Positions 1-6,396 of a DNA stretch of 13,296 nt are shown here, piece after piece (the stretch's first letter is position 1; each line of letters opens with the position of its first letter). The notes under the pieces are model-generated. The model searched no databases, was not told the origin of the DNA, and worked only from the letters and a program-made list of their open reading frames with translations. Position numbers and translations under genes: made by a program. Source of the DNA: an uncultured Caryophanales bacterium (GTDB taxonomy: Bacteria > Bacillota_I > Bacilli_A > RF39 > UBA660); the NCBI GenBank assembly GCA_947065955.1, contig CAMSXY010000017.1:1-13296 (forward strand), in the 5' to 3' direction.

Positions 1-44
1 CACAAGGATGAACACTCTTTCCCTACACGACGCTCTTCCGATCT
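1..44 (+). other. Illumina TruSeq P5-side adapter with i5 index (artefact)
   Basis: Positions 12-44 match the TruSeq Read 1 adapter, starting ACACTCTTTCCC and ending CGCTCTTCCGATCT. Positions 4-11 (AAGGATGA) sit where the 8-nt i5 index belongs, and positions 1-3 (CAC) match the end of the P5 arm. This is library construct, not genome. The biological insert begins at 45. Confidence 0.98.
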
Positions 45-102
45 CGAAAAAGGATGCTAGACAAATACCAAAAGAAATACCAAGTTTTTTTAAATAATTC
101 AT
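45..102 (-). CDS. N-terminus of a divergent small membrane protein, cut by the adapter (possibly YrzE/TIGR04086-like)
   Basis: On the minus strand an ideal AGGAGG site (109-114) lies 6 nt before an ATG at 102-100. The reading frame runs open for 19 codons and begins MNYLKKLGISFGICLASFF, a short basic start followed by a hydrophobic stretch, as in a membrane segment or signal peptide. The rest is missing because the contig passes into adapter at 44. The gene diverges from the YrbG-like gene. In Bacillus subtilis, yrbG neighbours yrzE, a small TIGR04086-type membrane protein, so that identity is a reasonable guess from context. Nineteen residues cannot establish it. The ribosome-binding site makes a real gene start likely. 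Confidence 0.6.
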
Positions 103-176
103 AAAAATCCTCCTAACAAATTGTATGCATTGTATAAAAGAATATGATTTGCATCATAATGGTAGTAGGTGATGAT

Positions 177-806
177 ATGTATACAAATATTATTTTAAAA
201 ACGGTGGTACTTTATTTTTTCATTATTCTCAGTTATCGAATTATGGGAAAGAAGGAAGTTGGAAAGCTAGGAATTGTTGATTTAATTGTTTCGGTTTTAA
301 TTGCAGAGTTAGCGGCTTTGTCTATTGAAGAGGTAGAAAGTTCTATTTTTATTTCAATTGTTCCTATTGTTGTTTTAGTTGTAATTCAAGTTGTTTTTGG
401 TTATATTAGTATGAAAAATTCAAAAATTCGAAATTTTGTAGATGGAACTCCTAAAATCATTATAAAAGATGGGAAACTTAATTTTAGTGTTATGTCCAAA
501 TTGCGTTATACCTTAGATGATTTGCTCTCTCAGTTAAGGGAGCAGAGTGTAAAGAGTATTGAAGAAGTAAAATACGCTATTTTAGAGAATAATGGGAAAC
601 TTTCTGTTTTCGATAAAAATGCAGAATATCCACTTCCTATTATTATTGATGGCGTTGTAGATTATGTGGCTTTGAAAGACTTACACAAAGAAGTGAAATG
701 GATTACAAAAATGTTAGAAGAAAAAAATTTAAAATTAGAAGATGTTTTTTATGCTTTTTATGCAAAGGGAAAAACTTTTATTATTAAAAAAAGTGATTTA
801 CTCTAA
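177..806 (+). CDS. yrbG: DUF421 family membrane protein, YrbG-like
   Basis: A 209-aa integral membrane protein of the DUF421 (YrbG/YetF/YcaP) family. Three hydrophobic segments are visible at about residues 6-21, 33-50 and 58-76. They are followed by a soluble domain from about 85 to the end, carrying family-typical stretches: RIMGKKEVGKLG near the N-terminus, the VDGTPKIIIKDGK strand, LDDLLSQLRE, and ENNGKLSVF. The biochemical function of the family is not settled; B. subtilis relatives are envelope proteins expressed in spores or under stress. An in-frame ATG exists at 144 and another at 159. I chose 177 because AGGTGAT (167-173), complementary to the 16S tail, lies just before it, and because it gives the usual family N-terminus. 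The gene is followed at once by a strong terminator, so it is transcribed apart from the genes after it. Confidence 0.88.
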   Translation: MYTNIILKTVVLYFFIILSYRIMGKKEVGKLGIVDLIVSVLIAELAALSIEEVESSIFISIVPIVVLVVIQVVFGYISMKNSKIRNFVDGTPKIIIKDGKLNFSVMSKLRYTLDDLLSQLREQSVKSIEEVKYAILENNGKLSVFDKNAEYPLPIIIDGVVDYVALKDLHKEVKWITKMLEEKNLKLEDVFYAFYAKGKTFIIKKSDLL

Positions 807-831
807 AGATTTCTTAGAAATCTTTTTTTAT
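805..831 (+). terminator. Rho-independent terminator of the YrbG-like gene
   Basis: A perfect 9-bp stem, AAAGATTTC (805-813) with GAAATCTTT (817-825), has a 3-nt TTA loop and is followed by a T run (826-829). The stem begins inside the TAA stop codon (804-806). Confidence 0.88.
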
Positions 832-854
832 TTATAAAGGAAAAAAGATTATTA

Positions 855-863
855 TGTTATAAT
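855..863 (+). promoter_or_regulatory. Extended -10 promoter for the 70-aa gene and helicase
   Basis: TGTTATAAT carries a perfect TATAAT (858-863) preceded by TGn, the extended -10 form. No good -35 box is seen 16-18 nt upstream, which extended -10 promoters can tolerate. Transcription would start near 870, giving a leader of only about 14 nt before the ATG at 884. The same nonamer stands before the gene at 4243. Confidence 0.7.
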
Positions 864-883
864 AAAGAAATGGAGGAATTTTT

Positions 884-1096
884 ATGAAATCTTTTAGAGG
901 TGAAGTTGTGGAAGTGTTTCTTCCTTGTGAAGAAAATCTTTCAGATCCCATGTATTGTCAAAAAATTGGTTTTAAAGTAAAGGTAGATCAGCAAATAATA
1001 ACCATTATTCAAAACCAAGATGAAAAAAATATACATATATTAAAAAAAGATAAGGTTCTTATTACAAAGAAGGAAGGTTGTGCGAAAAATGGATAA
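884..1096 (+). CDS. Small uncharacterised protein coupled to the helicase gene
   Basis: A 70-aa soluble protein that I do not recognise. GGAGG (872-876) lies 7 nt before the ATG and an extended -10 box is immediately upstream, so the start is well supported. The sequence alternates hydrophobic and polar residues (GEVVEVFLP, IGFKVKV, QQIITIIQ, KVLITKK), suggesting a small beta-rich fold such as an OB- or SH3-like barrel; that is inference. Cysteines occur at 15, 25 and 66. There is no membrane segment or signal peptide. Its stop codon overlaps the probable start of the helicase gene (ATGGATAA, 1089-1096), so the two are probably translated together and may act together. Confidence that it is a gene is high; its function is unknown. 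Confidence 0.8.
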   Translation: MKSFRGEVVEVFLPCEENLSDPMYCQKIGFKVKVDQQIITIIQNQDEKNIHILKKDKVLITKKEGCAKNG

Positions 1097-4000
1097 TAAA
1101 GAAAATATCCTTGGACTTTATCCTCATAATCAAAAAATTTATCATCAAGTAGAAAAAGCTTTTCAAAGCGGGGAGAAAGTTGTTGGAATTGTAGAGGCCA
1201 CAGGGGCAGGAAAGACTTATAATGCTTTACAACTTGCCTATGATCATCCTCATTTAAAAATTGTTTTTTTAGCTCCTTCTAATAGTATTTTAGAGCATAT
1301 TCAAATGATTATTGAAAAAAATCCTGATTTGGATTTTAAAAGAGATTTTCCGAATTTGCAATTACGAACCTATCAAAGTCTTCTTAATCTATCTTATGAA
1401 GAAATCGAAACTATGGATATCGATTTGCTTATTCTAGATGAGTTTCATCATATTGGAGCCCCTATTTGGGGAAGTCGTGTAGATACTATTTTAGAAAAAC
1501 ATCCTGCTATAAAGGTATTTGGAATGACTGCTTATACAGTAAGAGACCGAAAAACGGTTTATGAAAGGGATATGGCAAATCCTAATACAGAGGAATTATT
1601 TTCGAATAAAATTGTCGCACGTTATGATTTATGTGATGCTATAATCGATGGCGTTTTACCTAAACCGATTTATCGAAGTGCTCATATTCATCTGTTATCT
1701 ATTGAAGCTAAATTAGAAAAAATAGTCGAAGCTCAAATTCCAACGCAGGAAGAACAAAAAAAGTATTGGGATCTTCTTGAAGATATCAAAAAGCGCATTA
1801 GCAGTGCTCCTAGTTTATTTGATATTTTAAAAAGAAATATAAAACCTAGTGGGAAATATATTTATTTTTGTCCTTTGAATACTTCTTTGGATGGAAATGG
1901 ATTAGATACAATTATGCAGGAAGTAAAAGATTGCTTTAAAAGTTACATTAAAGAGGAAGATATTGTTTTTTATAAAACACTTAGTAAAGATTCAAAAGAA
2001 GGAAAGAAAAATCGAGATGCTTTTTATAAGGATCAAACAATGGATGGTAAGAATGCAAAGGATAAATTAAGAATTATTTTTGCCGTTAATCAATATAATG
2101 AAGGAGTACATGCACCGAATGTCGATGGTGTTATTATGGGAAGGGGGACCACATCGGATATTGTTTTTTTTGAACAATTAGGAAGAGCTTTATCTGTTCG
2201 AGGGGATCATTTTCAAAAATTCGTCGAATATGAAAAATATACAAAAGAAGAACTTTTAAATTTTTTTGATGAAAAAGAACAAGAACTTTTGAAAGACAGG
2301 AAAAAGGAAGATTTAATTGAAAAGTTAATTGCTCCTGTTGTTATAGATTTGGCAGGAAATATTGATTTTATTAAAGAATTAGAAAACGATTTAAAGGATC
2401 GTATTCGTGAAAAAAAGGAAAAAGAAAATATTTTTTCTAAATCCAGAAAGCCTTTTTTTTCAGATGTTATGTTTGATATTGCTATGTTAAATCAAGAATT
2501 ATTTGAAATCTTAAAAGATTTAGAAGAACGTCTTACTTTTGATTCTTGGGATAAAATGTATTTTTTAGTTTGTCAATATTATCAATATTATAAAAATTTA
2601 CAAATTCCTGGTGGATTTAAAACAAAAAATGGTTATGAATATAATGAAGAAGGATCTTATTTAGGAAAGTGGCTTATTCGACAATATCAAGCATATAAAA
2701 ATGGAACTTTGTCGGAAATTCATCAAAAAAAATTAGAAAATGTAGGGGTTGAATTTGATAAAATTCGTTTTCGATTGCATTTTGAAGAATCCTTTTCTTT
2801 AGCACAAGCGTATTATCTACATTACAAAGATTCCTGGATTCCCTATGATTTTAAAACAAAAAATGGTTATGAACCAGATCCAAATGGTTTTGCTTTGGGA
2901 CATTGGATGGAAGTTCAACGGGCAAGGTATAGAAACAATGAATTACCAGAAGAATCTAAAAAATTATTAGAATCGATTGAAATAAATGCTTTTGCGCGTA
3001 AAGCAGATTTTGATTGGGATAAAAATTTTAAATTGGCAAAAGCTTACTTAGATCACCATGGAGATCTGAATATTTCTCAAAATTTTTGTACCAAAGATGG
3101 ATATACATACGATGCGGATGGGTTTCATTTAGGACAGTGGCTTAATAATCAAAAACACCATTATAGACAACAAAAATTAACTTTAGAGCGCCAGAAAAAA
3201 TTAGAAGAGATTGGCGTTCGTTTGAAGCCTATTTGTTTGGATGCTCTTTGGGATCAGAAATGTACTTTATTAAAAGTATATCATCAACATTACAAAGATT
3301 TTAAAATTCCAAAATCTTTTCGTACCACAAATGGTTATGAACAGGATGATAAGGGAATTCCTTTAGGACAATGGTTAAATGCTCAATATCAACAGTATGC
3401 AAAAGGGTATTTATCAGAAGACCGAAAGAAAAAATTGGAAGAATTGGGTTTAAAAATGGATACCAAAAGACCAGAGACGCATTGGGATGAAAAATATGAA
3501 TTGGCTAAAATATATTATCAACACCATGGTAATCTTGCAATACCTGCACGTTTTCGTACTCAAAATGGTTATGAATCAGACCCTTCTGGCGTTTTACTTG
3601 GAAAATGGTTTCATCATCAATTAGAAGGATATAAAAAAGGCATTCTTTCAAAGGAACATCAAGAAAAGTTAGAAGCCATAGGTGCTATCTTTACAGCAAA
3701 AACTTCTCAAGCCAAATGGCAAGAACAATTCGAATTAGTTCGTATGTATTGTCAACAGCATGGGGGCTTGTGGTCTTTTTACAAAGTTTGTAGCCAAAAT
3801 GGATCTGCAATTGATCCAAAAGTGGGTTTTTTAAATAGATGGATTCAAAAACAATATTTTGATTTTGCAAGTGGAAAGTTATCAAAAGAAAACCAATCTC
3901 TTTTAGAATCTATTGGAATTCATTTTAAAGAAGATACAATACAGTTCATAGAACTTTGTAGGCAATCTCAGATAGATTTTGTTGCATTTCTTTTAAGAAA

Positions 4001-4181
4001 TATTTCTTTTAAAGAATTGGAAGCAAAACTTGCATTTTTAAAGGAAAAAAAGGAGCCTATTTATAAAAATGGAAATTTACATGAAATTTTTTCGATGGAT
4101 GCTATGGAGCTAAATGAAACATATGGAATTTCCTATGAGCAACTTCTTGACCAATCTTTTTTAAGCAGTAAAAGAAAATAA
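1089..4181 (+). CDS. Superfamily 2 DEAD/DEAH-type helicase with six C-terminal Helicase-Associated (HA) repeats
   Basis: A cytosolic protein of about 1030 aa. The N-terminal half is an SF2 ATPase/translocase: motif I ATGAGKT (37-43), motif II DEFH (117-120), a motif III-like MTAYT (146-150), a motif V region GVHAPN (from 339) and motif VI QLGRALS (363-369). The C-terminal half holds six tandem copies of the HA domain (PF03457 type) beginning at residues 487, 565, 643, 721, 799 and 877, exactly 78 apart, with a consensus like W...Y..A..Y..H......IP..F.T.NGYE....G..LG.W...Q...Y..G.LS......LE..G. Copy 2 has Phe for the first Trp, and copy 6 has lost the NGYE core. The repeats presumably bind nucleic acid. 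A GTG at 1080 could add three residues; ATG 1089 is preferred, although GGAAGG (1072-1077) is 11 nt away. It is co-transcribed with the 70-aa gene. The substrate and role are unknown. Confidence 0.9.
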   Translation: MDNKENILGLYPHNQKIYHQVEKAFQSGEKVVGIVEATGAGKTYNALQLAYDHPHLKIVFLAPSNSILEHIQMIIEKNPDLDFKRDFPNLQLRTYQSLLNLSYEEIETMDIDLLILDEFHHIGAPIWGSRVDTILEKHPAIKVFGMTAYTVRDRKTVYERDMANPNTEELFSNKIVARYDLCDAIIDGVLPKPIYRSAHIHLLSIEAKLEKIVEAQIPTQEEQKKYWDLLEDIKKRISSAPSLFDILKRNIKPSGKYIYFCPLNTSLDGNGLDTIMQEVKDCFKSYIKEEDIVFYKTLSKDSKEGKKNRDAFYKDQTMDGKNAKDKLRIIFAVNQYNEGVHAPNVDGVIMGRGTTSDIVFFEQLGRALSVRGDHFQKFVEYEKYTKEELLNFFDEKEQELLKDRKKEDLIEKLIAPVVIDLAGNIDFIKELENDLKDRIREKKEKENIFSKSRKPFFSDVMFDIAMLNQELFEILKDLEERLTFDSWDKMYFLVCQYYQYYKNLQIPGGFKTKNGYEYNEEGSYLGKWLIRQYQAYKNGTLSEIHQKKLENVGVEFDKIRFRLHFEESFSLAQAYYLHYKDSWIPYDFKTKNGYEPDPNGFALGHWMEVQRARYRNNELPEESKKLLESIEINAFARKADFDWDKNFKLAKAYLDHHGDLNISQNFCTKDGYTYDADGFHLGQWLNNQKHHYRQQKLTLERQKKLEEIGVRLKPICLDALWDQKCTLLKVYHQHYKDFKIPKSFRTTNGYEQDDKGIPLGQWLNAQYQQYAKGYLSEDRKKKLEELGLKMDTKRPETHWDEKYELAKIYYQHHGNLAIPARFRTQNGYESDPSGVLLGKWFHHQLEGYKKGILSKEHQEKLEAIGAIFTAKTSQAKWQEQFELVRMYCQQHGGLWSFYKVCSQNGSAIDPKVGFLNRWIQKQYFDFASGKLSKENQSLLESIGIHFKEDTIQFIELCRQSQIDFVAFLLRNISFKELEAKLAFLKEKKEPIYKNGNLHEIFSMDAMELNETYGISYEQLLDQSFLSSKRK
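2547..3950 (+). repeat. Six tandem 78-codon HA-domain repeats inside the helicase gene
   Basis: Units begin at about 2547, 2781, 3015, 3249, 3483 and 3717, so each is 234 nt with no insertion or deletion between starts. Conserved anchors in most copies are the opening WD, the K/TNGYE core, LGxW and the LEEIG-type end. The copies are clearly diverged in both DNA and protein, so this is an old expansion and not a recent slippage array. Confidence 0.88.
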
Positions 4182-4191
4182 ATTTTTGAAT

Positions 4192-4219
4192 TTGCATTTT
4201 TTTAAAAAAGTGTTATAAT
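4192..4219 (+). promoter_or_regulatory. Promoter of the 135-aa gene
   Basis: A -35-like TTGCAT (4192-4197) is separated by 16 nt from a perfect TATAAT (4214-4219), itself extended by TGT (4211-4213). It lies just after the helicase stop codon; no terminator is seen between the two, so read-through from the helicase gene is also possible. Confidence 0.75.
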
Positions 4220-4242
4220 ACATCCAAAAAAGGGGAATTTTT

Positions 4243-4650
4243 ATGAAGCAGTATCCTATATCTATGATTTTGTTAATGAGTTTTCAAGATTCAAATTGGA
4301 AAGAAATTCAAAATAATTGTTCTGATGTTATTATAGATTTTGAATATATTCAAAAATGTACCAGTAAAGAACTTTATCAAACAATTATGGTTTTAGAATC
4401 TTTAATTGAAAGAAATTTTTCTGATGGAATTTATAATTTTAATTATCTGATGTCTTTAAGACAAGTTATGGAAGAAACGAAACGTTTTTCTCCCTTTTAT
4501 TATGTAGATGGAAGACCACTTGACTTGCGAATTTATTCTATTTGGTATGAGCGTGAGAAAAAGCAATATAATACGGATTATAAAGAATTTAGTCCAGAGG
4601 ATGTAAAAACTTTTGTTTATAAAAAAGGTATGAAGAAAAGAACACATTAG
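4243..4650 (+). CDS. Uncharacterised 135-aa protein
   Basis: I do not recognise this protein. It has its own promoter and an AGGGG site (4231-4235) 7 nt before the ATG, so it is very likely a real gene. It has no clear membrane segment: the N-terminal stretch ISMILLMSF is too short. The middle (SKELYQTIMVLESLIERNFSDG, NYLMSLRQVMEETKRF) looks helical. The C-terminal third is rich in Tyr, Lys and Glu and ends with a basic tail KKGMKKRTH. The last codons and the TAG stop form half of a hairpin terminator shared with the converging flippase gene. The promoter and leader closely resemble those of the gene at 884, which ties it loosely to the helicase unit; a functional link is not shown. Confidence 0.75.
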   Translation: MKQYPISMILLMSFQDSNWKEIQNNCSDVIIDFEYIQKCTSKELYQTIMVLESLIERNFSDGIYNFNYLMSLRQVMEETKRFSPFYYVDGRPLDLRIYSIWYEREKKQYNTDYKEFSPEDVKTFVYKKGMKKRTH

Positions 4651-4659
4651 TGTTCTTTT
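4636..4659. terminator. Bidirectional terminator between convergent genes
   Basis: A perfect 10-bp stem, AAAAGAACAC (4636-4645) with GTGTTCTTTT (4650-4659), has a 4-nt ATTA loop. Because the stem ends in A's on one side and T's on the other, each strand reads a hairpin followed by T-rich sequence: plus continues AATTTTCTTTTT, minus continues with CTTCATACCTTTTTT. The loop contains parts of both stop codons: TAA of the minus gene (4649-4647) and TAG of the plus gene (4648-4650). Confidence 0.85.
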
Positions 4660-5939
4660 AATTTTCTTTTTACATGATAAATATGATGGATTGTTACATA
4701 AAAGATATTAGAACTCATTGCAAAGATAAGCCCCCACATTCCAATCTTTAAAAAAGATAGGGAAAAAAGTAGAATTGTTCGAAGGATCATGCCTGTGATA
4801 GATCCTCGCATCGCACATTTTGCGAGATTCATTCCTTGCATACAAGCTGTAAGGGGACCTTGGATATAGTGTAAAAGACAAATTGGGGCTAGAAAACGTA
4901 TATAGGAAATTCCAACATTCGTGTTGTAAATCCAATTTAAAAGCAATTCAGGGAAAAAGGTTAAAGTAAATGTAATAGGAATTCCAATCAGAAGGGAAAC
5001 AAAAAGAGCTTGCCGTATTTTTCTTTGGGTACTCGAAATATTTCGGTTGGAATACGAGTTACTAATTACAGGAAGTAAGGCATGGGATATCGCCATTGTA
5101 AAAAAGGAAGGAAGTAGGATAATAGGCATAACATAACCATTTAAAACGCCATATTCATTTATAATAAAATGATTGCTGTAACCTACTTTTAATAGTACAT
5201 AGGTTAATAAAACAGGTTCTAGAAATCCTCCTATATTCCCAATAACACGTGTTGTAAGAGTTGGGAAGGCGATTTTAAAAAGTTCTTTGACATTTTTTCC
5301 TTGTATTTGAAAATCCTCTTTTAATAAGGTGAATTTGGGTAGAAAAAAATAAAGAATAAAGGTAGAAGTTAATTCACTTATTATATTGGATAAAACAACA
5401 AAAGCAATTGCCCATTCAATTCCTTTTATAAGAAAAAAAGGAATTCCTAAAAGAAGGGTTATTAGTCTTACTATATCTTCTGCAACATTGGAAAGTACAT
5501 GGGGAAACATCTTTTCTTTACCAAAAAAATAACTTCGAATCATATTTGAAATACTGATGAAAGGAAGAACGAGTCCAATGGATAAAAGTCCATAGAAACA
5601 TCGACTATCATGTAAAAGTTGAAGAGCAATATATCGACTTCCTATTATTAAAAAAAGGATAATAAAACCATTTACAAAAAGGGAAAAGAGAATGGAAGTG
5701 ATAATTAAGTTTTTGTTGTTATATTTTTCTTCAGCAATCATTTTAGAAAGTGCAACTGGAAGACCTAATTGTGCTAGAGCGATGAAAAGATTAAAAGTTG
5801 GCATAATGAGCATGTAAAGTCCAATTCCTTCACTTCCTAGTAAGCGGGTCATTACAATTCGAATAATCATCCCTAAAACTTTTGTTAAAAGTCCTCCAAT
5901 CATTAGAATAATAGTTGATTTAATAAATTTGTTTTTCAT
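4647..5939 (-). CDS. spoVB: SpoVB/MurJ-like polysaccharide or lipid flippase (MOP superfamily)
   Basis: A 430-aa polytopic membrane protein with roughly a dozen hydrophobic segments. The N-terminus is strongly SpoVB-like: a GGLLTKVLGMIIRIVMTRLLG helix region, then SEGIGLYMLIMPTFNLF and LAQLGLPVALSKMIAEE. Family members move lipid-linked sugars or peptidoglycan precursors across the membrane; SpoVB acts in spore cortex synthesis in Bacillus, but relatives occur in non-sporulating Firmicutes. Here it is shorter than the B. subtilis protein (about 520 aa), so some C-terminal helices seem to be missing. The frame is open to an ATG at 6008, but the start at 5939 has an AAAGGA site (5947-5952) 7 nt upstream and gives the family-type KNKFIKSTIILMIGG start. 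It is on the opposite strand to its usual neighbours and diverges from comN. Confidence 0.88.
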   Translation of the reverse strand: MKNKFIKSTIILMIGGLLTKVLGMIIRIVMTRLLGSEGIGLYMLIMPTFNLFIALAQLGLPVALSKMIAEEKYNNKNLIITSILFSLFVNGFIILFLIIGSRYIALQLLHDSRCFYGLLSIGLVLPFISISNMIRSYFFGKEKMFPHVLSNVAEDIVRLITLLLGIPFFLIKGIEWAIAFVVLSNIISELTSTFILYFFLPKFTLLKEDFQIQGKNVKELFKIAFPTLTTRVIGNIGGFLEPVLLTYVLLKVGYSNHFIINEYGVLNGYVMPIILLPSFFTMAISHALLPVISNSYSNRNISSTQRKIRQALFVSLLIGIPITFTLTFFPELLLNWIYNTNVGISYIRFLAPICLLHYIQGPLTACMQGMNLAKCAMRGSITGMILRTILLFSLSFLKIGMWGLIFAMSSNIFYVTIHHIYHVKRKLKEH

Positions 5940-6011
5940 ATGAGCATCCTTTCTTCTATATAAAATATATGTGAAAAAAAAGGATATATTTTGAAAATCG
6001 ATGGACAAACA

Positions 6012-6052
6012 TTTTAAAATCTTTTAAAGGATAATTTTTATAGATTTTAAAA
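6012..6052. repeat. 11-bp perfect inverted repeat in the divergent spoVB/comN intergenic region
   Basis: TTTTAAAATCT (6012-6022) and AGATTTTAAAA (6042-6052) are exact reverse complements separated by 19 nt. The repeat lies upstream of the comN promoter and upstream of the flippase start, so it could be an operator. The arms are very AT-rich, so chance cannot be excluded. Confidence 0.4.
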
Positions 6053-6058
6053 AAAACA

Positions 6059-6087
6059 TTTTCAAAGGAAATTTTTTCCTATATAAT
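6059..6087 (+). promoter_or_regulatory. Promoter of the comN-secDF-rel-dtd operon
   Basis: A -35-like TTTTCA (6059-6064, four of six consensus bases) stands 17 nt before a perfect TATAAT (6082-6087). Transcription would start near 6094, giving a leader of about 20 nt with a GAGGGG site (6103-6108) 4 nt before the ATG at 6113. It is the only clear promoter found for the five-gene run that follows. Confidence 0.72.
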
Positions 6088-6112
6088 AGTAATAGAGGAA
6101 AAGAGGGGCCTT

Positions 6113-6388
6113 ATGGAGATAGAATTTCGCAGTTTAGAGGAATTATATAATCATTTAAAACCAGTATTAAAGACTAAGTATGCTGAAATGCGTCGATGTG
6201 GATATACTTCTATTACTTTAGAAGATATCTGGGAATATTTAAAAGAGGTAAAATGGAAAAATTCCAAAAATTTATATTTATATCAGATGGTAAGTGATGT
6301 GATTCATATTGAAAATCATTTCATTGATCAATATTTTCAAGAAAAATTAGAAAAAGAAGGGGAAAATTTACCGAAAATGGATGAATAG
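6113..6388 (+). CDS. comN: ComN/YrzD-type post-transcriptional regulator
   Basis: A 91-aa soluble protein matching the small ComN (YrzD) family by length, position and pattern: LYNHLKPVLKTKYAEMRRCGYTSIT at about 11-35, then LEDIWEYLKEVKWK (36-49), then a helix YQMVSDVIHIENHFIDQYF. In B. subtilis ComN affects comE competence-operon mRNA and DivIVA-dependent localisation; whether that role holds here is unknown, as competence genes are not in view. The gene typically sits directly upstream of secDF, as here, with only 8 nt between the stop and the secDF start. It is the first gene of the operon and has a good promoter 25 nt upstream. The family assignment is from remembered pattern and synteny. 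Confidence 0.8.
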   Translation: MEIEFRSLEELYNHLKPVLKTKYAEMRRCGYTSITLEDIWEYLKEVKWKNSKNLYLYQMVSDVIHIENHFIDQYFQEKLEKEGENLPKMDE

Positions 6389-6396
6389 GTGATCAC

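Noticed and set aside
144..157. Short inverted repeat ATGAT-TTGC-ATCAT and the TTGTAT direct repeat at 121-135 as an operator
   Set aside because: Five-bp arms and AT-rich repeats are expected by chance; no clear -35/-10 pair ties them to a promoter.
144..176. Longer YrbG-like protein from ATG 144 or 159
   Set aside because: AGGTGAT directly before ATG 177 and the usual family N-terminus favour the shorter form.
3691..3885. Minus-strand open frame inside the helicase gene
   Set aside because: It lies wholly within a well-supported gene, has no ribosome-binding site, and its product has no recognisable features. The same holds for small frames at 4456-4647, 4708-4935, 8215-8409, 9448-9726 and 10354-10557.
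2547..3950. Tandem repeat array or CRISPR-like structure
   Set aside because: The periodicity is a 234-nt coding repeat of protein domains with diverged copies, not short identical repeats with spacers.
5940..6008. Upstream extension of the flippase to an ATG at 6008 (23 more residues)
   Set aside because: The start at 5939 has an AAAGGA site at good spacing and gives the family-type N-terminus; the extension is not SpoVB-like.
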